Below are positions 26,055-34,879 of a DNA stretch of 64,000 nucleotides, in pieces. The stretch's first letter is position 1. Every line of letters starts with the position of its first letter. The stretch is from the NCBI RefSeq assembly GCF_017676365.1, contig NZ_JADKMA010000001.1:51859-115858 (forward strand). Reading direction: 5' to 3'. The notes under the pieces are model-generated. The model saw nothing but the letters and a program-made list of their open reading frames with translations, was not told the origin of the DNA and searched no databases. Position numbers and translations under genes: made by a program. This stretch comes from Streptomyces oryzae (GTDB lineage: Bacteria > Actinomycetota > Actinomycetes > Streptomycetales > Streptomycetaceae).

Positions 26055-27394
26055 AGACCGCCCTTCTGCTGCACAACGCGTACGGCATCGGCGGCACCAT
26101 CCGCACCACCTTCAACCTCGCCGCCGCGCTCGCCGACCGCGGCCACGAGGTGGAGATCGTCTCCATGATGCGGCACCGCAGACTGCCACGCCTGGCACTG
26201 GACGGGAGGGTGCGGCTGGTACCGCTCGTGGACACCCGTGAGGCGGGTCCGGACGCGGCCGAGCCGTCGTTCGCCGAACCGGCCCGCGTCTTCCCGGCCG
26301 CCGAGCAGCGCTACCGCCAGTACAGCCGGCTGATCGACCAGCGGGCCGAGGCGTATCTGCGCTCGTCGGACGCCGACGTGCTGATCGGTACCCGCCCGGG
26401 GCTGAACGTCTACCTCGCCCGTTTCGGCCGCCGTCGTGCGCTGCGCATCGGCCAGGAGCACCTCACCCTGAGCGCCCACAGCACTCGGCTGCGCGCCGAG
26501 CTGGCCGAGCACTACCGGCACCTGGACGCGTTGATCACCACGACCGAGGCGGACGCCGCCGACTACCGCCGCCGGATGCCGCTGCCGGGCGTCGCGGTGC
26601 TGGCCGTCCCCAACAGCGTCCCCGACCCCCTTCCCGCACTCGTGGCCGCGCCGGCCGACGGCACCGCCAAGGTCGTGGCCGCGGCCGGGCGGCTGACAAA
26701 GGGCAAACGGTTCGACCTGCTGATCGCATCGTTCGCGCAGGTCGCGGCCGAGCACCCGGACTGGCGGCTGCGGATCTACGGCGGAGGGCCCGAGCGCGAA
26801 GCCCTGCAGCGGCTCATCGACAGCCTCGAGCTGTCCGGCCGGGTACGGCTGATGGGCTCGCGTTCCCCGATCGAGCCGGAGCTGACGCAAGCGTCGATCC
26901 TGGCGCTGTCCTCGGACGCCGAGTCCTTCGGAATGATCGTCGTCGAGGCGATGCGCTGCGGTGTGCCCGCGGTGGCCACCAACTGCCCGCACGGGCCCGG
27001 CGAGATCATCCGCGACGGAGTCGACGGCCGTCTGGTGCCCGTCGGCGACCGCCGGGCGCTCGCCGACGCGCTGTGCGAGCTGATCGAGGACGAGCCGCGC
27101 CGCCACCGTATGGCCGCTGCCGCGGTGCACAGCGCCGCCCGCTTCACGCCCGCGCTCATCGCCTCCCGGTACGAGGAACTGTTCACCCAGCTCGCCGCCA
27201 CCCGGGCGCACCGCAACCGGGAACGGGTGCGCGCCGCGATCCGGGCCCGGCTTCGCGGGGCGGCGCGCCACAGCGGCCTGCTCCCGCTCGTACGCCTCAC
27301 CCGCCGTGCGCTGTCGCAGCCACGCACACCGGCGCAGCACACCCGTGACACCCGTACCGACGGGCGGCCCGTCGCCGCACGCCGTACGAGCTGA
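26051..27394 (+). CDS. GT4-family glycosyltransferase
   Basis: A 447-aa GT-B-fold glycosyltransferase. The N-terminal donor-pocket start is LLLHNAYGIGGTIRTTFNLA. The C-terminal Rossmann domain has AAGRLTKGKRFDLLIASFAQ and the E-x7-E retaining motif in SDAESFGMIVVEAMRCGVPA. The last 80 residues are basic and disordered. It probably adds a sugar from a nucleotide-sugar donor to a cell-surface polymer or lipid carrier. The ATG overlaps the GtrA stop, and a GT-C enzyme follows 77 bp downstream; all three would build one glycan. Confidence 0.9.
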   Translation: MKTALLLHNAYGIGGTIRTTFNLAAALADRGHEVEIVSMMRHRRLPRLALDGRVRLVPLVDTREAGPDAAEPSFAEPARVFPAAEQRYRQYSRLIDQRAEAYLRSSDADVLIGTRPGLNVYLARFGRRRALRIGQEHLTLSAHSTRLRAELAEHYRHLDALITTTEADAADYRRRMPLPGVAVLAVPNSVPDPLPALVAAPADGTAKVVAAAGRLTKGKRFDLLIASFAQVAAEHPDWRLRIYGGGPEREALQRLIDSLELSGRVRLMGSRSPIEPELTQASILALSSDAESFGMIVVEAMRCGVPAVATNCPHGPGEIIRDGVDGRLVPVGDRRALADALCELIEDEPRRHRMAAAAVHSAARFTPALIASRYEELFTQLAATRAHRNRERVRAAIRARLRGAARHSGLLPLVRLTRRALSQPRTPAQHTRDTRTDGRPVAARRTS

Positions 27395-27471
27395 GCCACT
27401 TCCGCCACAGCCCGGCAGCGGGTCGTCGACCGAACACGCCGACCGCGCAACGGGCGCCCGAAGGGGAGGGC

Positions 27472-28965
27472 ATGACCGCGACCATCACCACCGCCAGGCC
27501 CCGGCAGCCCCAGCCGCCCCAACCCTCACCGCAGCAGCCCGAAGACCGCCGCCGCCTGCCGTGGCTCGCGCTCGTCGCCGCAGCGTACGCCGCTGCGCAG
27601 CTGTTCCTCGTCGCCGGCGGGCACCTGGGGCTCGGCTGGGACGAGGCGGTCTACCTCTCCCAGACCGACCCGCGCACCCCGGCCGCGTTCTTCAGTGCCC
27701 CGCGCTCCCGCGGCATCAGCTACCTCGTCGCGCCGATTCTGGCTGTCACCGGCTCGGCCACGGCGCTGCGCACCGTGCTCGCGCTGACCTCCGCCCTCGC
27801 CCTGTACGCCGCCTTCCGCGTCTGGCAGCCGCTGCTCGGCCGGGCCGCGACCGCCCTGGCCGCCCTGCTCTTCGCCACCTTGTGGGTGACGGTGCTCTAC
27901 GGGCCGCAGGCCATGCCGAACCTGTGGGTGGCCCTGGCGGCGGTGGCCGCCACCGGCTGGTACCTGCGCGCCGCCGGGCCCGGTGTGCCGCGCCGCGCGT
28001 ACGTCCTGCTGACGTCCTGTCTGGCCGGCGCAGCCCTCTTCCGGTTCTCCGACGGCATCTGGCTGGCGCTGCCGCTGCTCACCGCCCCACTGCTGGTGGG
28101 AGCCTGGCGCCGGCCCGCGCTGGTGCTCGCGGTGCTCACCGGGCCGGCGCTCGGCAGCCTTCCGTGGATCGTCGAGGCGTACGCCCGCTTCGGCGGTGTT
28201 CTGGCTCGGCTTCATGTCGCGGGCCGCACCGAGGGCGGCATGCACCCGCACTGGAACGGCGGCACCGCGTGGCGCGGCCTCACCGGCCCGCTGCTGTGCC
28301 GGCCCTGCACGGTGCAGGCAGCCCAGCCCGCGCACCATCTGTGGTGGGCGGCGCTGCCGGTACTGGCCGCGTGCGCGTGCGCGGTGGCCGTACGCAACCG
28401 GCGTCCCTCGAGCACGCTGCTGCCGGTGGCCTGCGCGGTGGCGCTGAGCGTGCCGTACCTGCTGCTGATCGACTACTTCGCGCCGCGGTTCCTGCTGCCC
28501 AGCTACGCCCTGCTCTCCCTGCCGATCGCCGCCCTGCTCGTCCGCCTGCTGCACGCCTTCCACCCCGGCGCCCCACGCGCCTTCGCCCTCTGCGCCCTCG
28601 CCCTCCTCTTCGCCGCGCACACCACCACCCAGTACGCCGACCTGCGCACCAACCTCACCCACGCCCGCGCCGCCAACGCCCGCTACCAGGTGGCCGCCGA
28701 CGAACTGCACCGCCTGGGGCTGCGCCCGCCCTGTCTGATAACCGGCAAACACGCCCCGCCCATCGCCTACGACACCGGCTGCGCCTCCGCCAACGTCTCC
28801 GGAAACAACCGCAACACCACGCCCACAGCGCTACGTCGCCGTGCGGCCCACACCCCCACCGCAGCACTGACCCGCAAGCACCATGCCCCCTTCTACGCCG
28901 GCCATTGGACCGCCCACCCCCTCCGGGGCACCGGACTGACGGCGTATCTGCCGCCACAGCCGTAG
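27472..28965 (+). CDS. Polytopic GT-C-type glycosyltransferase / mannosyltransferase
   Basis: A 497-aa membrane protein with about ten helices. After TM1 the first extracytoplasmic loop has the acidic pair in LGWDEAVYLSQTDP, which in GT-C enzymes (PMT, ArnT, arabinosyltransferases) is the catalytic site using polyprenyl-phosphate sugars. A C-terminal extracytoplasmic tail of about 110 residues contains several His and Cys. It is the third gene of the GtrA-GT4 operon. The donor and acceptor are unknown. Confidence 0.78.
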   Translation: MTATITTARPRQPQPPQPSPQQPEDRRRLPWLALVAAAYAAAQLFLVAGGHLGLGWDEAVYLSQTDPRTPAAFFSAPRSRGISYLVAPILAVTGSATALRTVLALTSALALYAAFRVWQPLLGRAATALAALLFATLWVTVLYGPQAMPNLWVALAAVAATGWYLRAAGPGVPRRAYVLLTSCLAGAALFRFSDGIWLALPLLTAPLLVGAWRRPALVLAVLTGPALGSLPWIVEAYARFGGVLARLHVAGRTEGGMHPHWNGGTAWRGLTGPLLCRPCTVQAAQPAHHLWWAALPVLAACACAVAVRNRRPSSTLLPVACAVALSVPYLLLIDYFAPRFLLPSYALLSLPIAALLVRLLHAFHPGAPRAFALCALALLFAAHTTTQYADLRTNLTHARAANARYQVAADELHRLGLRPPCLITGKHAPPIAYDTGCASANVSGNNRNTTPTALRRRAAHTPTAALTRKHHAPFYAGHWTAHPLRGTGLTAYLPPQP

Positions 28966-29001
28966 CCCGCGCCCTCGTTCAGGTCGATGCGAGCTGTGTC
29001 T

Positions 29002-29025
29002 CTCCAGCCCCTGGGCTGACTGGAG
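29002..29025. terminator. Weak stem-loop between convergent genes
   Basis: CTCCAG at 29002-29007 can pair with CTGGAG at 29020-29025, with an inner CAGCCC/GGGCTG alternative. It lies between the GT-C gene and the convergent small membrane-protein gene. Confidence 0.35.
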
Positions 29026-29044
29026 CCTGATCCGGCGGGTCGGC

Positions 29045-29437
29045 TCAGGCCCTGTGGTGGTTCTGTGGCTCTGCGGCCGGGGCCTTCGGGCGGCGCCGGC
29101 CGCGGCGTATGTGCATGACGGTGGCGAGTGCGGCGGTAGCGGTTCCTGCTGCCAGGAACAGCACGGTCCAGTCCAGTCGGGCGTCCCGGGCCGGTCCGCA
29201 CACGTGTGAGTGCCACTCGGCCGACTGACCGGGGCGGGCCTTGTCGCCCGAGACGAGGGACCCGCACCGCTCCAGGACACTCGCCGTCGGGTCGGCGGGA
29301 TCCTCTTGCGCCTGGATTTCGGCCAGCGCCAAGAAGGCCGAGGTGAGGAGCAACACAACCGAGGCGGACCACACGGCAGCACCCATTGCCAGCCTCAGCC
29401 AACGCTGGGGCATCCACCCCGCCCCGGCTTGCGCCAT
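29045..29437 (-). CDS. Small membrane protein of unknown function, two TM segments
   Basis: A 130-aa protein with TM1 at about 17-42 (AVWSASVVLLLTSAFLALAE), a 45-residue loop containing two cysteines (LERCGS and HVCGPA) that could form a disulfide outside the cell, and TM2 at about 88-108, followed by a basic cytosolic tail. I do not recognise the family. It faces away from the WXG/toxin pair that starts 240 bp to its right, so a role as membrane immunity protein is conceivable but not supported by strand or motif. Confidence 0.55.
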   Translation of the reverse strand: MAQAGAGWMPQRWLRLAMGAAVWSASVVLLLTSAFLALAEIQAQEDPADPTASVLERCGSLVSGDKARPGQSAEWHSHVCGPARDARLDWTVLFLAAGTATAALATVMHIRRGRRRPKAPAAEPQNHHRA

Positions 29438-29676
29438 CCCCCGGTCCCTCTCTGTTGGACGTTTCCTCAGCTGATGCTCAGCGCCTACAGGGAGGACTGT
29501 ATGCGGGGCGGTTCGGCGGTGCCGGTGTTTCGCAGTGGTCGGCGGGCAAGGTTGAAGGTCTCTTCGAGAAGGCTCGTGTAGAGCTTCCGTGACGCAGGCG
29601 GAACCATGTGTTCATGTGGCTCGGCCCGGCTCGGGGATACCATTCCGGCTACAGAAAGTGAGCTAGGGGGGTCACG

Positions 29677-30201
29677 TTGGACTCGTTCCGGGCCGAGTGG
29701 GGCGCGCTGGTCTCGCGGGCGCAGGAGGGGCAGGACGCGCGGATGCAGCTCAATTCCGCGTCTGCGGCGGGCGGTGGTGGCACCGGGCCCGGCGGGACGG
29801 ACCGGCTGGCCACGGACCCTGCGGCGAAGAAGGCATCGGCGGGATACATCACCGAGGAACTGCTGCCGCACCTGCGCAGCGCGGGCCGCATGGCCAAGGA
29901 GCCGTTCGAGGACCCGGCGCCAGGGATGCTGGGCAGCGAGCGCGCCCAGCCGAGCGGCACCCTGCAGAACTGGGAGGCATGGCAGGGCGTCGAGCATGTT
30001 CTGCGGAAGTGGGGCAAGCAGGTCCGCAACCTCGAGCAGCGGCTTCAGGGCGAACGTGACGCGCTGCAAGGGGCAAAGGTGCTCTTCCAGACTCGGGACG
30101 GACTCGTGCACAGCGCCATCACCGCCATTGCGCCCGGGTCCGATCCCTACGACCCCACCCTTCCGGGCAACGCGCCCACGGGGCTGCGGCCGGCCCGCTG
30201 A
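29677..30201 (+). CDS. WXG-like helical partner protein of a putative secreted toxin
   Basis: A 174-aa protein starting at TTG 29677, with AGGGGGG just upstream. It is helical and charged, with a Gly-rich stretch at residues 30-40, then DRLATDPAAKKASAGYITEE and a C-terminal helical pair with WGKQVRNLEQRLQGERDAL. This resembles small proteins found immediately upstream of WXG/ESX-type polymorphic toxin genes in Streptomyces. It has no signal peptide. It precedes the next gene by 16 bp, so the two are an operon; a chaperone or co-secretion role is inferred. Confidence 0.6.
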   Translation: MDSFRAEWGALVSRAQEGQDARMQLNSASAAGGGGTGPGGTDRLATDPAAKKASAGYITEELLPHLRSAGRMAKEPFEDPAPGMLGSERAQPSGTLQNWEAWQGVEHVLRKWGKQVRNLEQRLQGERDALQGAKVLFQTRDGLVHSAITAIAPGSDPYDPTLPGNAPTGLRPAR

Positions 30202-30217
30202 CGCTGGACGGCTCCGG

Positions 30218-31465
30218 ATGATGGGACTCACTTTCCGCGACATCATGGCCGCCGATGTCACCGAACTCGATGACGCCGCCGCGGCGTTCAGACGCATGAG
30301 CAAGCGCTTCGGTGAGCTCCGTGCCGACTACGACTCGCGTGTGCGCGGCTGTCTGTCCCGCAGTTACTGGGCGGGCGTCGCGAAGGTGCAGTACGACGAG
30401 GTGGCCCGGGTCTCCTCGGGGCAGTTCGGCGATGCCAAGGAGCAGGCGCAGAACATCGCCGCGCTGCTGACCAAGGCGTGCGACGACCTGGCGGACCGGA
30501 AGGGATCCCTCGTCAAGCAGGTTAAGGCCGCCGAGGACGACAAGATGAGCGTGGACGCCGATGGCCGGGTCACGCTCGACACCACCAAGCTGAACGAGGG
30601 CGAGCGACTGGCGAGGGGCCACGATCCCACCTACGCTGCGATCCTCGACGAAGAGGTCGCCAAGTGGCAGTCCCGGATCGACAGGGCCGTCGAGGCCGTC
30701 AACCACGCGGACGCCGCGATCAGGAGCACTCTGGTGCGAGCGGTCGAGCCGCCCGACGACCGCGCTGCCGGAGCGAACGGCTTCAACCCCGACAAGGTCG
30801 AGTACACGCCCCCGGGATTCAAGGAGGCCCGGATTCTCCGCGACTACCAGGTCGACCCGGACCCGGGCGGCACGGTCGGGTACCCCCGGAACTGGGTACT
30901 GCATGCAGGCGCTCTGATCACGGGTTCGGCACAGAGTGTCACTGAGCGGGAAGCCGACATGCTCGATGAGATGGGGATCAACGGCCTGCTGGATTTCAAG
31001 GGCATCAAGGACACGGCTTTCGCCGCTGCCAACGACCGGTTCACGCCCGGCGACAAGAACGACAACCACAACGACGCGTTCCGCCACGCCTACTGGAACG
31101 CGCTGATGACGAAGAAGTACGGCACGGAGTGGACCGAGAAATTCGCCACGGCCCACGAGGCGCGCCCCGGAAACCCCCCGGAGCGCGAGGCAATGGACCT
31201 GTACAACAACGAGGTCGGCAGGCGGATCGCCCAGGAGCACCCCGGCGCGAGCGAGGAAGAACTGGCCGACCAGGTGGAGAAGGCTGTGCGGAAGGGGGAG
31301 ATGGTGGTGATCCCCAAGGGCGGCGGCCGTCTCGCCTTCAGCGACGACATCACCTCTGACGAGACGGGTGACCCGACACTCCCGGCCCCTGAGGACGAGC
31401 GAGGCGACGGGTCGGGCTATGCGGACAGCGGCGGCTCGGTGGTCGGAGAGGGGAGTGGGAGCTGA
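30218..31465 (+). CDS. WXG-type protein with a C-terminal DUF6973-like domain (toxin candidate)
   Basis: A 415-aa protein. Residues 1-175 are a long helical hairpin with a WAG motif at 51-53 (SYWAGVAKVQYD), the arrangement of WXG/ESX secretion leaders. Residues about 205-380 hold a compact domain with NDNHNDAFRHAYWNA at 281-295 and ERE-x-MDLYNNEVGRRIA later. This Asn/Asp/His pattern is that of the DUF6973 group found at toxin C-termini and is probably a metal or catalytic site. It ends in an acidic Gly/Ser tail. The start is ATG 30218 or 30221, with a weak ribosome site. No immunity gene follows. Confidence 0.7.
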   Translation: MMGLTFRDIMAADVTELDDAAAAFRRMSKRFGELRADYDSRVRGCLSRSYWAGVAKVQYDEVARVSSGQFGDAKEQAQNIAALLTKACDDLADRKGSLVKQVKAAEDDKMSVDADGRVTLDTTKLNEGERLARGHDPTYAAILDEEVAKWQSRIDRAVEAVNHADAAIRSTLVRAVEPPDDRAAGANGFNPDKVEYTPPGFKEARILRDYQVDPDPGGTVGYPRNWVLHAGALITGSAQSVTEREADMLDEMGINGLLDFKGIKDTAFAAANDRFTPGDKNDNHNDAFRHAYWNALMTKKYGTEWTEKFATAHEARPGNPPEREAMDLYNNEVGRRIAQEHPGASEEELADQVEKAVRKGEMVVIPKGGGRLAFSDDITSDETGDPTLPAPEDERGDGSGYADSGGSVVGEGSGS

Positions 31466-31509
31466 GACGTGGCCTGCTCGCGGCACTGGCCCATTGGCAG
31501 GCGCACGTC
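31466..31509. terminator. Bidirectional stem-loop between the toxin candidate and BCCT gene
   Basis: GACGTGGCCTGC at 31466-31477 pairs with GCAGGC at 31497-31502 and CACGTC at 31504-31509, with one bulged base. It sits in the 66-bp gap between convergent genes. Confidence 0.6.
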
Positions 31510-31531
31510 CGCCCCCCACCGCTCAGCGACG

Positions 31532-33259
31532 CTAACTGGTACGTGTGTCGACCGGGTCGTGCTCAGTCGTCTCCGTGGGCAGCGCCCCGTCCCCCAGATG
31601 CTCCAGACCTTCCTCGAACGCCGTGACGGCCTGGTTGATGAGCCGCTGCTCCTGCTTCTTCCGGCGGGCGGCCAGATATGCCTGGCGCTCTCGGCGGAAG
31701 GATCTGACGGTGGCGACGCTCAGGCCGACCATGACCAGACTGAACGGCAGCGCCGTGATGATCGCCGCGGTCTGCAGGGTGGTCAGCGAGGCGGTTCCGC
31801 TGCCGCTGGCGACCAGGAGCGCGATGGCCACGGCCCCCTCGGAGCCCGCCCAGAACACCCGGCTCCACACCGGTGGCTCGGGGTTGCCGCCGGAGGCCAG
31901 CATGTCGACCACGAAGCTCCCGGAGTCGGAGGAGGTGACGAAGAACAGCACGATCAGCAGCAGCGCCGCCCCGGCGACGAGCGCGCCGCCCGGCAGGGTG
32001 TCCAGCAGCTGGAAGAACGCGCTGTTCGTACCGACCTTGCCGTCCTCTCCCACCAGTCCGCCGCCGCCCAGCGTCTCGCGGTGCAGCGCCGACCCGCCGA
32101 AGACCGCGAACCATACGAAGGTCAGCAGTGTGGGTATCAGCAGCACGCCGGTGACGAACTCGCGAACCGTGCGTCCGCGGGAGATACGGGCGATGAAGAT
32201 GCCCACGAACGGCGCCCAGGAGATCCACCAGCCCCAGTAGAAGACCGTCCAGGTGCTGACCCAGGCGGTGCCGTCATCACCTTCAGCGGCGCCGGTGTTG
32301 AAGCTCAGCGTGACGATGTTCTGCAGATACGCGCCGATGTCCTCGACGAACGTGTTGAGGATGAAGAGCGTCGGGCCCGCGACGAGTACGAACAGCAACA
32401 GTGCGCCGGCCAGTCCCATGTTGATGTTCGACAGCCACTTGATGCCCTTGCCCAGGCCCGTGACCACCGAGGCGGTGGCCAGCATGGTGATGCCGATGAT
32501 GAGGCCGACCTGCAGCGGCTTGCCGGAATCGGACACCCACCCATGGGACTCCAGCCCCGAGGAGATCTGTATGACGCCGAAGCCGAGCGAGGTGGCCACG
32601 CCGAACAGGGTGCCCACCAGGGCGATCACATCGACGGCGTCGCCCCAGTAACCCTTGATCCTGTCGCCGAGGACCGGCTCCAGGGCCCAGCGGATCGAGA
32701 CGGGACGCCCCTTGCGGTGCACGGCGTAGGCGACGGCGAGGCCTACCACGATGTAGATGGCCCACGGGTGGACGCCCCAGTGCAGAAACGTCTGCACCAT
32801 GGCGAACTCGCTCCGCTCGGCCTCCGCTTTGCCGACGCCCGGCCTGGGGGTGACGAAGTGGGTCAACGGCTCGGCGACGCCCCAGAAGACCAGCCCGATG
32901 CCCATGCCTGCGGCGAACAGCATCGCCAGCCATGAGCCCATGCCGAACTCGGGTTCGTCGTCGTCCTTGCCGAGCTTGATGTCCCCGAAGCGGCCGATGC
33001 CGACCCAGAGGGCGAAGACGACGAAGAGCGACACGAGGGCGGTGTAGTACCAGCCGAGACCGCCGACGATGTCTTCCTGCACGGTGCTGATGACCTCTTG
33101 GGCCGAGGTCCTGAAGATCGTCGCGTACAGCACGAAGGCCAGGACGATGATCGCGGACGGCCAGAAGACGCGCGGTGCGATGGATGATGCGTGGGCCGGG
33201 GGGCCCGCTGTCTCTTCCCCGGGATCGTCGCCTGGCGATTTCGCCGTGTGGACAGCCAT
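31532..33259 (-). CDS. BCCT-family betaine/choline transporter (BetP/OpuD-like)
   Basis: A 575-aa, 12-helix secondary carrier for quaternary ammonium compounds. Family landmarks are the Gly-rich unwound helix AAGMGIGLVFWGVAEPLTHF and the Trp-box YWGWWISWAPFVGIFIARIS with its RGRTVREF loop. A cytosolic basic/acidic tail of about 60 residues follows the last helix. ATG 33259 has AAGGAG about 7 nt upstream; longer in-frame starts lack one. It is divergent from the Rieske ferredoxin, and degenerate copies of the island operator lie in its leader, so it is most likely the catabolic betaine importer rather than only an osmotic carrier. Confidence 0.92.
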   Translation of the reverse strand: MAVHTAKSPGDDPGEETAGPPAHASSIAPRVFWPSAIIVLAFVLYATIFRTSAQEVISTVQEDIVGGLGWYYTALVSLFVVFALWVGIGRFGDIKLGKDDDEPEFGMGSWLAMLFAAGMGIGLVFWGVAEPLTHFVTPRPGVGKAEAERSEFAMVQTFLHWGVHPWAIYIVVGLAVAYAVHRKGRPVSIRWALEPVLGDRIKGYWGDAVDVIALVGTLFGVATSLGFGVIQISSGLESHGWVSDSGKPLQVGLIIGITMLATASVVTGLGKGIKWLSNINMGLAGALLLFVLVAGPTLFILNTFVEDIGAYLQNIVTLSFNTGAAEGDDGTAWVSTWTVFYWGWWISWAPFVGIFIARISRGRTVREFVTGVLLIPTLLTFVWFAVFGGSALHRETLGGGGLVGEDGKVGTNSAFFQLLDTLPGGALVAGAALLLIVLFFVTSSDSGSFVVDMLASGGNPEPPVWSRVFWAGSEGAVAIALLVASGSGTASLTTLQTAAIITALPFSLVMVGLSVATVRSFRRERQAYLAARRKKQEQRLINQAVTAFEEGLEHLGDGALPTETTEHDPVDTRTS

Positions 33260-33316
33260 CTGCGACTCCTTCTGTCGGTCGGCCAGGGCTCGGGCGTGCT
33301 CGGTCGGATGGTGGCT

Positions 33317-33339
33317 CGTGTTGTGTAATAAGAAACACG
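33317..33339. promoter_or_regulatory. Degenerate regulon operator upstream of the BCCT gene
   Basis: CGTGTT-N11-AACACG is an inverted repeat whose core TTGT-N7-GAAA aligns with the island operator (consensus TTGC-N7-GCAA with GTAAT in the spacer). A further half-site GCGCAACA follows at 33349-33356. Both lie 60-100 bp upstream of the transporter start. Confidence 0.5.
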
Positions 33340-33432
33340 TCTCTTTGGGCGCAACAGGGAACACGTCTTGCATCCCGGCGTCAAGGGCTCGTCCGAGGCT
33401 TGACACGGCGTAGGGGGGACTTCAAACTTGCG

Positions 33433-33447
33433 TTGCGTCTTACGCAA
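33433..33447. promoter_or_regulatory. Regulon operator upstream of the ferredoxin-folP-fdh operon
   Basis: TTGCGT-CTT-ACGCAA is a perfect 15-bp palindrome with an AT-containing flank, 33 bp before the ferredoxin start. It is the clearest copy of the TTGC-N7-GCAA motif shared across the island. Confidence 0.7.
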
Positions 33448-33479
33448 TCAGTTTCGTATTGTGCATCAAGGTGGTCATG

Positions 33480-33845
33480 ATGATTCCTGTGTGCCGTCTC
33501 GCCGACCTGCCGCGAGGCGAGGCTTGCCGCTTCGAGGGCGATCCGCCCATCGCCGTGTTCCACACCGAGGACGGCGAGGTCTACGCCATCGACGACACAT
33601 GCACGCATCAGGACGCCTCGCTCTCCGACGGCTGGCTGGAAGGGTGCGAGGTGGAGTGCCCGCTGCACGCCTCGAAGTTCGACCTGCGCACCGGCAAGCC
33701 GGATGGGGCGCCGGCCCGGCGGCCCGTGCGCACCCACGAAGTCGTGATCGAGGACGGCGTCGTCCATGTACGGCTGTCCGACGCGATCCCCAACCTCCCG
33801 GCGGCCTGCGCAGCCCGCCGCCTTGCCGTCGAAGGCGCCGTATGA
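33480..33845 (+). CDS. Rieske-type [2Fe-2S] ferredoxin (copy 1)
   Basis: A 121-aa Rieske ferredoxin. The cluster ligands are Cys41/His43 in CTHQDASL and Cys60/His63 in ECPLH. The ATG at 33480 is preferred: AAGGTGG is 5 nt upstream and the start MIPVCRLADLP then aligns with copy 2 at 49072 (MITVCRIEDLP). From VFHTEDGEVYAIDD to ECPLH the two proteins are nearly identical. It would pass electrons from the FAD reductase at 49392 to the Rieske oxygenase at 44679. The C-terminal 20 residues are longer than in copy 2. It heads an operon with folP and a formate dehydrogenase. Confidence 0.9.
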   Translation: MIPVCRLADLPRGEACRFEGDPPIAVFHTEDGEVYAIDDTCTHQDASLSDGWLEGCEVECPLHASKFDLRTGKPDGAPARRPVRTHEVVIEDGVVHVRLSDAIPNLPAACAARRLAVEGAV

Positions 33846-33858
33846 GGGCCGGTTTCCC

Positions 33859-34779
33859 GTGACTGCCACGGTTCGTGCCACGGCCCTGCCGTCCCCTGGC
33901 AGGCCGGTGCTCCACCCGTACGGGCTTCCGCGGCCCGGCCGGGCGCTGGTCATGGGCGTTGTGAACGTCACGCCCGACTCCTTCTCCGATGGCGGGCTGT
34001 CCTTCGCCCCGGAGGCGGCCGTTGCGCACGGACTCACGCTGTTCGCGCAGGGTGCGGACATCGTGGACGTGGGCGGAGAATCCACCCGCCCCGGGGCGGC
34101 GCGCCCACCGGTGGAGGAGGAACTGCGGCGTGTTCTGCCCGTCGTCCGTGAACTGGCCGCGGCAGGCGGGACCGTCAGCGTCGACACCATGCGGGCCGAG
34201 GTCGCCGCTCGTGCGCTCGACGCAGGGGCCGCGCTCGTCAACGATGTCTCGGGCGGCCTCGCGGACCCCGCGATGCTGCCGCTGATGGCCCGGGCCGGAA
34301 CCCCGTATGTGGTGATGCACTGGCGCGGGCACGCCGCCGGCATGCAGGCGAACGCGGTGTACGGCGACGTCGTCTCCGAGGTGGCCGACGAGCTGCGTTC
34401 GAGGGTGGCGGCCGCGTTGCGGGCAGGGATGCGGCCCGACTGCCTGGTCGTGGATCCCGGGCTGGGCTTCGCCAAGACGCCCGAGCACAACTGGGAGTTG
34501 CTTGGCCGTCTCGGCGAGATCACCGCGCTGCGGTGTCCCGTCCTCGTGGGCGCCTCCCGCAAGTCGTTCCTGGGAACTCTGCTGGCGGACCCGGCGACGG
34601 GACAATCGCGCCCGGCGCAGTCGAGGGACACCGCGACCGCCGCCGTGTCCGTCCTCGCCGCCGCGCAGGGAGCCTGGTGCCTGCGCGTGCACGATGTGGC
34701 CTCGACCCTCGACGCGGTACGGGTGACCGCCCGCTGGGGCGATGACGCGGCAACCCCGGGACCGGTTCCGCCGAACTGA
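33859..34779 (+). CDS. folP: Dihydropteroate synthase, island copy
   Basis: A 306-aa enzyme joining p-aminobenzoate to dihydropterin pyrophosphate in folate synthesis. All catalytic loops are intact: MGVVNVTPDSFSDGG, DVGGESTRPGA, SVDTMRAEVA with NDVSGG, the VVMH strand, VDPGLGFAKTPEHN and GASRKSF. The GTG start lies 13 bp after the ferredoxin stop with GAGGG upstream. Streptomyces normally keeps folP in a folate cluster with folB/folK/folE; none of these is here, so this is probably a second copy that supplies tetrahydrofolate for the demethylation pathway. The paralogue status is inferred from context. Confidence 0.88.
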   Translation: MTATVRATALPSPGRPVLHPYGLPRPGRALVMGVVNVTPDSFSDGGLSFAPEAAVAHGLTLFAQGADIVDVGGESTRPGAARPPVEEELRRVLPVVRELAAAGGTVSVDTMRAEVAARALDAGAALVNDVSGGLADPAMLPLMARAGTPYVVMHWRGHAAGMQANAVYGDVVSEVADELRSRVAAALRAGMRPDCLVVDPGLGFAKTPEHNWELLGRLGEITALRCPVLVGASRKSFLGTLLADPATGQSRPAQSRDTATAAVSVLAAAQGAWCLRVHDVASTLDAVRVTARWGDDAATPGPVPPN

Positions 34780-34879
34780 AGGCCCGCTCACCCTTCACCG
34801 ACGACCAGGCCGGGCAGGTGGTGCCGCCGGCCCGATGGAACAGCTGGGCGCCGGCAACTCGACGAAGAGAGGCAATCAC

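Noticed and set aside
29440..29592. Frame containing YAGRFGGAGVSQWSAGK as a possible gene tail
   Set aside because: It is short, has no start signal or upstream domain, and the resemblance to kinase glycine-rich motifs is too weak.
31466..31531. Immunity gene directly after the toxin candidate
   Set aside because: Only 66 bp separate it from the convergent BCCT gene, and they form a stem-loop; no frame of useful length exists on the same strand outside the BCCT gene.
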